Of a stretch of DNA of 64,000 nucleotides, positions 60,986 through 64,000 are shown piece by piece. The stretch is from assembly GCF_000208745.1 (NCBI RefSeq), contig NC_030852.1:22101705-22165704 (forward strand). Reading direction: 5' to 3'. Numbering within the stretch: position 1 is the stretch's first letter; each line of letters begins with the position of its first letter. The notes beneath the pieces were generated by a model. It did not search any database, was not told the origin of the DNA, and saw only the letters and a list, made by a program, of their open reading frames with translations. Source of the stretch: Theobroma cacao (lineage: Eukaryota; Streptophyta; Magnoliopsida; Malvales; Malvaceae). The position numbers and the translations under genes were made by a program.

Positions 60986-61805
60986 CTTGTGAATTTCACC
61001 GTTCTTAGTGGATTGATTGGAAAATCCTTGGTTGAACAATCAAGGTAGTGGATGTAAGTCTTGGATCGAACCACTCTAAGTTCCTGCGCATTATCTACTA
61101 TGTTTTTATTTTCATTGCTTTTCAAATTAGTTCCTCATCTTGCCAAGAGCCAAAAAGTGCTATTCACCCCCCTCTAGTACATTTACTTGGGACCAACAGC
61201 GATGAGCAATCGGCAAGTAGAAATAGCGATGTAGCGTCCCGCTATTGTGAGGTGAGTGGGTGTTAAATTTCAAAAACTATATCCCGATAAATATCTTATA
61301 TATGTTACATTTGATGGTTGACGAAATTGTGGAAAGCATGAGTTGGTAGAAAGCCCTAGGTTGTTTGTGAGTGCAATCAAGGATTTTAAATTCATTTTTT
61401 TATACTATACATAAGTATATATCTACAAGATTTTAATTATGGGGAAACAAACCTTTCAATGGCTTTCGCTTCAAAATCATACCTTGCAAGCTTGTGTGGT
61501 GTTTGGCCCAATGGTCATTATTTTATTCATGGGATTTGAAAAAAAAATTATAAAAAAAAATAAATTTATTGATTTCACTTAACATGTTGATTTGATGGAT
61601 ATTCCATGCTTTGAAATAAATTATGCATAATATTCAATTTATGATTATATTGCTTTCGATCTATCATGCTTTGCAAATGCATTAAATTGCAATGATTTTC
61701 ATTTTAACGTGATTGAGATACTCTGGGTAAGACCTGCTACCACATCAGGTTAAGTGTGGTTTTTGTGCACAAAGTAGTGATTGTTGATTATCGATATTTG
61801 ATTGT

Positions 61806-61984
61806 AAAGGGGGACCTGAAGCCCCGATTCATATTGGGTGGCGTTGGCAGTTCCCACGAGTAGGTAAAGGGGACCTGAAATCTTGATTTATATATGGTGG
61901 CATGGGCAGTTCCCACGAGTAGGTAAAGGGGGACTTGAAGCCCCAATTTGTATATGGTGGCATGGGCAGTTCCCACGAGTAGGT
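61806..61984 (+). repeat. Three tandem ~60-base units in 3' LTR
   Basis: Counterparts of the 5' LTR repeat at 53182-53361, starting at 61806, 61866 and about 61925, each ending CCCACGAGTAGGT. Small indels make the period 59-60 bases. Confidence 0.88.
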
Positions 61985-62907
61985 GATGATGTCTGAGAGA
62001 GTAAGCCTAAGGGCTATATTAAACCTACCCAAGGATGATGCTCACTTGTAGATTTTTTTATTACACAATGCATGGCATTTACACTTGAAATTTATTATTG
62101 AATGGCAAGTGAAATTTACGTATTCATTGGTGATTAGTGATTTCGTATTTTTATGTTTGAGTCTCTTCATTCTACACTTGCCATTAGATTTACTGTTGAC
62201 TGGATATCAAAGTTGAAAGATTTTTTAGTACCTTAAATACAACCATTTTCATATATTGTTACTTGTAATTCATTATTTTTAAGACTGTAAGGTATAAAAG
62301 CAAAAATCTCTCAGTTTAATGGAGTGTGTTTTTTACACTTACTCTTAGATTTATAAACATTCCATCTTTGTGTTAGTTTCCCCTCATCGCCTACTCACGG
62401 GGTCGATGATGATCACTGAGTCTATGAGACTCACACCTCTCTTATTTTCCCTTTTGCAGACAGGGATTGGCTTAGCTTGTAATCATCGGTACGTGCGATC
62501 TACTATAGATAGGTAAAGGCATCTCATAGCATTTTATCCCGAGTCGCTCCGCTGTTAGAGATCGAGTTGTAGCTCTTTGTTCATTAAGTTGTAAACGGAT
62601 ATTGATGTTAATATAAGTAAATAATTGGAGATTGTGGATTTGAATGTGTAAACTTGTGATTAAATGATTTAAAGCTTGAATCAATTATTATGTTTATGGT
62701 TCAAGTTACAATATAAAAGTATTGTTTTAAGTATTAATATGGAATGGTGATGATATGTAGTGAACTAATGGATATTTTGAGAAAGGTTTGTTTGGGACTT
62801 GACCGGTCTTTCTCGAAGATCTCAGATGCCAGTAGCAACCGGGGAGGGGTCGTTACATTATTCCTCTATCTTTAGCCCCCAACAAAAGGTGACTGGCTCC
62901 ATCTATG

Positions 62908-64000
62908 AAGCTAACAGTCCATGGGCATGATACAACAGTAAGAACATCAAGCAGGACGCATGCATTCAAATAATTAATGTCCTTTTCTTATATGCTATAA
63001 TTTCTGCTCAGAGCTAATAGCAATAAATAATCTTACCAAAATTTTGCACAAAAGGAAATGCAAAAGTGATGATCACGTAGCAATGCAGATGTCATTTAAT
63101 GAGACGCGAGTCCTTTGTTAAACTGCATTCTGTTTGTTTTAAAAAATAGCATAAAAACTTGAGGCATTGATTGATAATTATATGTGGATGAAAGTTGATA
63201 TACTAAAAAGTTTTACAGTCTCTATGACTTAATTTGTCTGCTCTTGGTTTACACCTATTCAAAGTATTGTCTTGAGATGCAAAGAAGAAATTAGAAATGA
63301 ATTGTCGGTAACTAGGCTAACTTGGTAAAATTTTATTACTACAGTATAATTAAATTCATTTCTGTAAAATTTTACAAGAGAGCAAAACTTTTGGTTAGGA
63401 TTTCTTCGTGTTTTTTTCTCAAGGGAAGGATTATAACTGCATCAATCGTAGTCCAACTGCAACAAATTAATAAAAAAAAAGATGAATAGTCTATCCCACG
63501 ATTCAATGAGTCTGCGAAAGAACAAGGAAAGGATTGTTCTTTTTCTGTTGTGATTAATGCAAGATCATTGACTACAGATGAGCCCAACGGCTGCCTTGAA
63601 TTGTCTTCAAGCCGCTATTACACTCCGGCTAAAACATCATGTCCCGTGCAACTTTTCCTTTAAAGCCATCAATTGCTTGTGAGCTTCCACTCTATAATAT
63701 ATAAAGCCGACATTTCACATAGCCTCTTATCACGTAATATTTTAAGATTTTATTTTTCAAATAAAAACTTTACACTTTATTATTATTCTATGAGATAACA
63801 GTCTTAAATTTTCACAAAAAAGATAATAAAATTTTTATAAATTTCACTTAAAAGATAATAATGCCAGTCTTATTTGTTGAATTTGAATCATTGGTCTTAA
63901 ATTTTCGAATCCTTCTCCAAGGAGAGATAAATAAAATTGAACCTACTATTTTCCAAAAAAAAAAAATTAAACCTACTAAAACTTCTAAAAGAGAGAATCA
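62908..64000. other. Intergenic, no gene recognised
   Basis: AT-rich DNA with no supported coding region. The 71-codon minus-strand frame at 63372-63587 shows no domain. The window ends in an A/T-rich stretch. Confidence 0.6.

Larger units (their letters stand above)
59369..61198 (+). mobile_element. Ty1/copia solo LTR inserted in the 3' LTR
   Basis: The insertion is proved by the uninterrupted sequence in the 5' LTR near 52576. It starts TGTTAGCTTTAAAATTATTA and ends CCCCCCTCTAGTAC plus ATTTACTTGGGACCAACA, the typical 3' end of a copia LTR. The flanks are GTGAT (59364-59368) and GCGAT (61199-61203), a 5-base duplication with one change. At 1830 bases without coding domains it is a solo LTR. 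Two internal tandem-repeat systems are listed separately. Confidence 0.9.
58554..62857 (+). repeat. 3' LTR of the LARD-like element, with inserted solo LTR
   Basis: Same ends as the 5' LTR. Removing the insert (59369-61198) and one duplication copy leaves about 2.47 kb, close to the 2444 bases of the 5' LTR. The 60-base tandem repeat is present at 61806-61984 in three copies. Confidence 0.9.
51785..62862 (+). mobile_element. Complete non-coding LTR retrotransposon (LARD-like, chromovirus-type LTRs)
   Basis: The element itself is 51790-62857. A perfect 5-base duplication TTATT flanks it (51785-51789 and 62858-62862). It has 5' LTR, PBS, a 4.3-kb interior, PPT and 3' LTR. LTR starts (TGTAACACCCC) and ends (GGTCGTTACA), and the GGGGACGAATTCTATTTAAG block before the PPT, are typical of Del/Tekay chromoviruses. 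The interior has no gag, protease, RT, integrase or chromodomain that I can recognise; the longest frame is under 100 codons. It would have depended on enzymes from a relative. In a ~275-base stretch the LTRs differ at 14 positions (~5%). Confidence 0.9.
50701..62907 (+). mobile_element. Degenerate TTF-type hAT transposon split by a large LTR element
   Basis: The left part (from about 50701) has GGGTGGAGGCC, then GGGGCGGAGTCCCTCAAAAT and an A/T-rich stretch with TATAGTATATAAAATTTT, the usual start of TTF-finger hAT elements. The right part after 62862 has TTAGCCCCCAACAAAAGG and ends GGCTCCATCTATG (62895-62907), a reverse partner of the left end. A short frame at 51440-51550 resembles a transposase N-terminus. 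An 8-base duplication was not found, so the exact ends are tentative. Confidence 0.6.

Overview
The window is plant nuclear DNA, almost certainly from a eudicot. It is AT-rich, holds one intron-containing plant transcription-factor gene, and is otherwise dominated by plant retrotransposons (Ogre/Tat, Ty1/copia, chromovirus-type LTRs, a plant LINE) and DNA-transposon debris. The species cannot be named from the sequence. No prokaryotic operon, CRISPR array, rRNA gene or recognisable tRNA gene was seen.

Layout. (1) 1-13908: a degenerate Ogre/Tat-lineage Ty3/gypsy element on the minus strand, running from its 5' LTR (11061-13908, with a 473-base assembly gap) through PBS, leader, extra ORF1, gag, protease, RT, RNase H and integrase to its 3' non-coding part. 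The 3' LTR lies outside the window. Many in-frame stops and at least two frameshifts break the coding regions. (2) 13909-20151: intergenic DNA with one possible CACTA-like MITE. (3) 20152-21930: the only intact gene, a three-exon NAC transcription factor of 358 residues from the NAC100/ORE1/CUC side of the family, with a near-perfect miR164 target site in exon 3. (4) 21931-29819: AT-rich intergenic DNA with microsatellites, a possible hAT-like MITE and an orphan GC-rich, promoter-like island. (5) 29820-47617: a nest. An old LINE (RRM/DUF4283-type ORF1, endonuclease, RT, zf-RVT, RNase H, short A tail) is split by a ~1.5-kb LTR-like insert (34979-36515) and by a minus-strand Ty1/copia element (38330-47482). 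That copia element is itself split by a 2.95-kb solo LTR (41927-44875, target duplication GTACC). (6) 47618-50700: intergenic. (7) 50701-62907: a second nest. A decayed TTF-type hAT transposon is interrupted by a complete non-coding LTR element (51790-62857, perfect duplication TTATT). The 3' LTR of that element is interrupted by a copia solo LTR (59369-61198) carrying two kinds of internal tandem repeat. (8) 62908-64000: intergenic.

Functionally only the NAC gene looks alive. It should encode a nuclear DNA-binding regulator kept in check after transcription by miR164, and its leader has two candidate TATA boxes, one of which would put a 22-codon upstream ORF in the transcript. The rest is a record of transposition, recombination to solo LTRs and mutational decay. 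I found no convincing new multi-gene system. The most interesting structures are the two three-level nests, the non-coding chromovirus-type element (LARD-like), the periodic TTAGTCGACTAA palindromes in the copia LTR, the perfect 20-base palindrome between divergent TATA motifs in the Ogre LTR, and the C-to-T-like pattern of stop codons in the Ogre pol.
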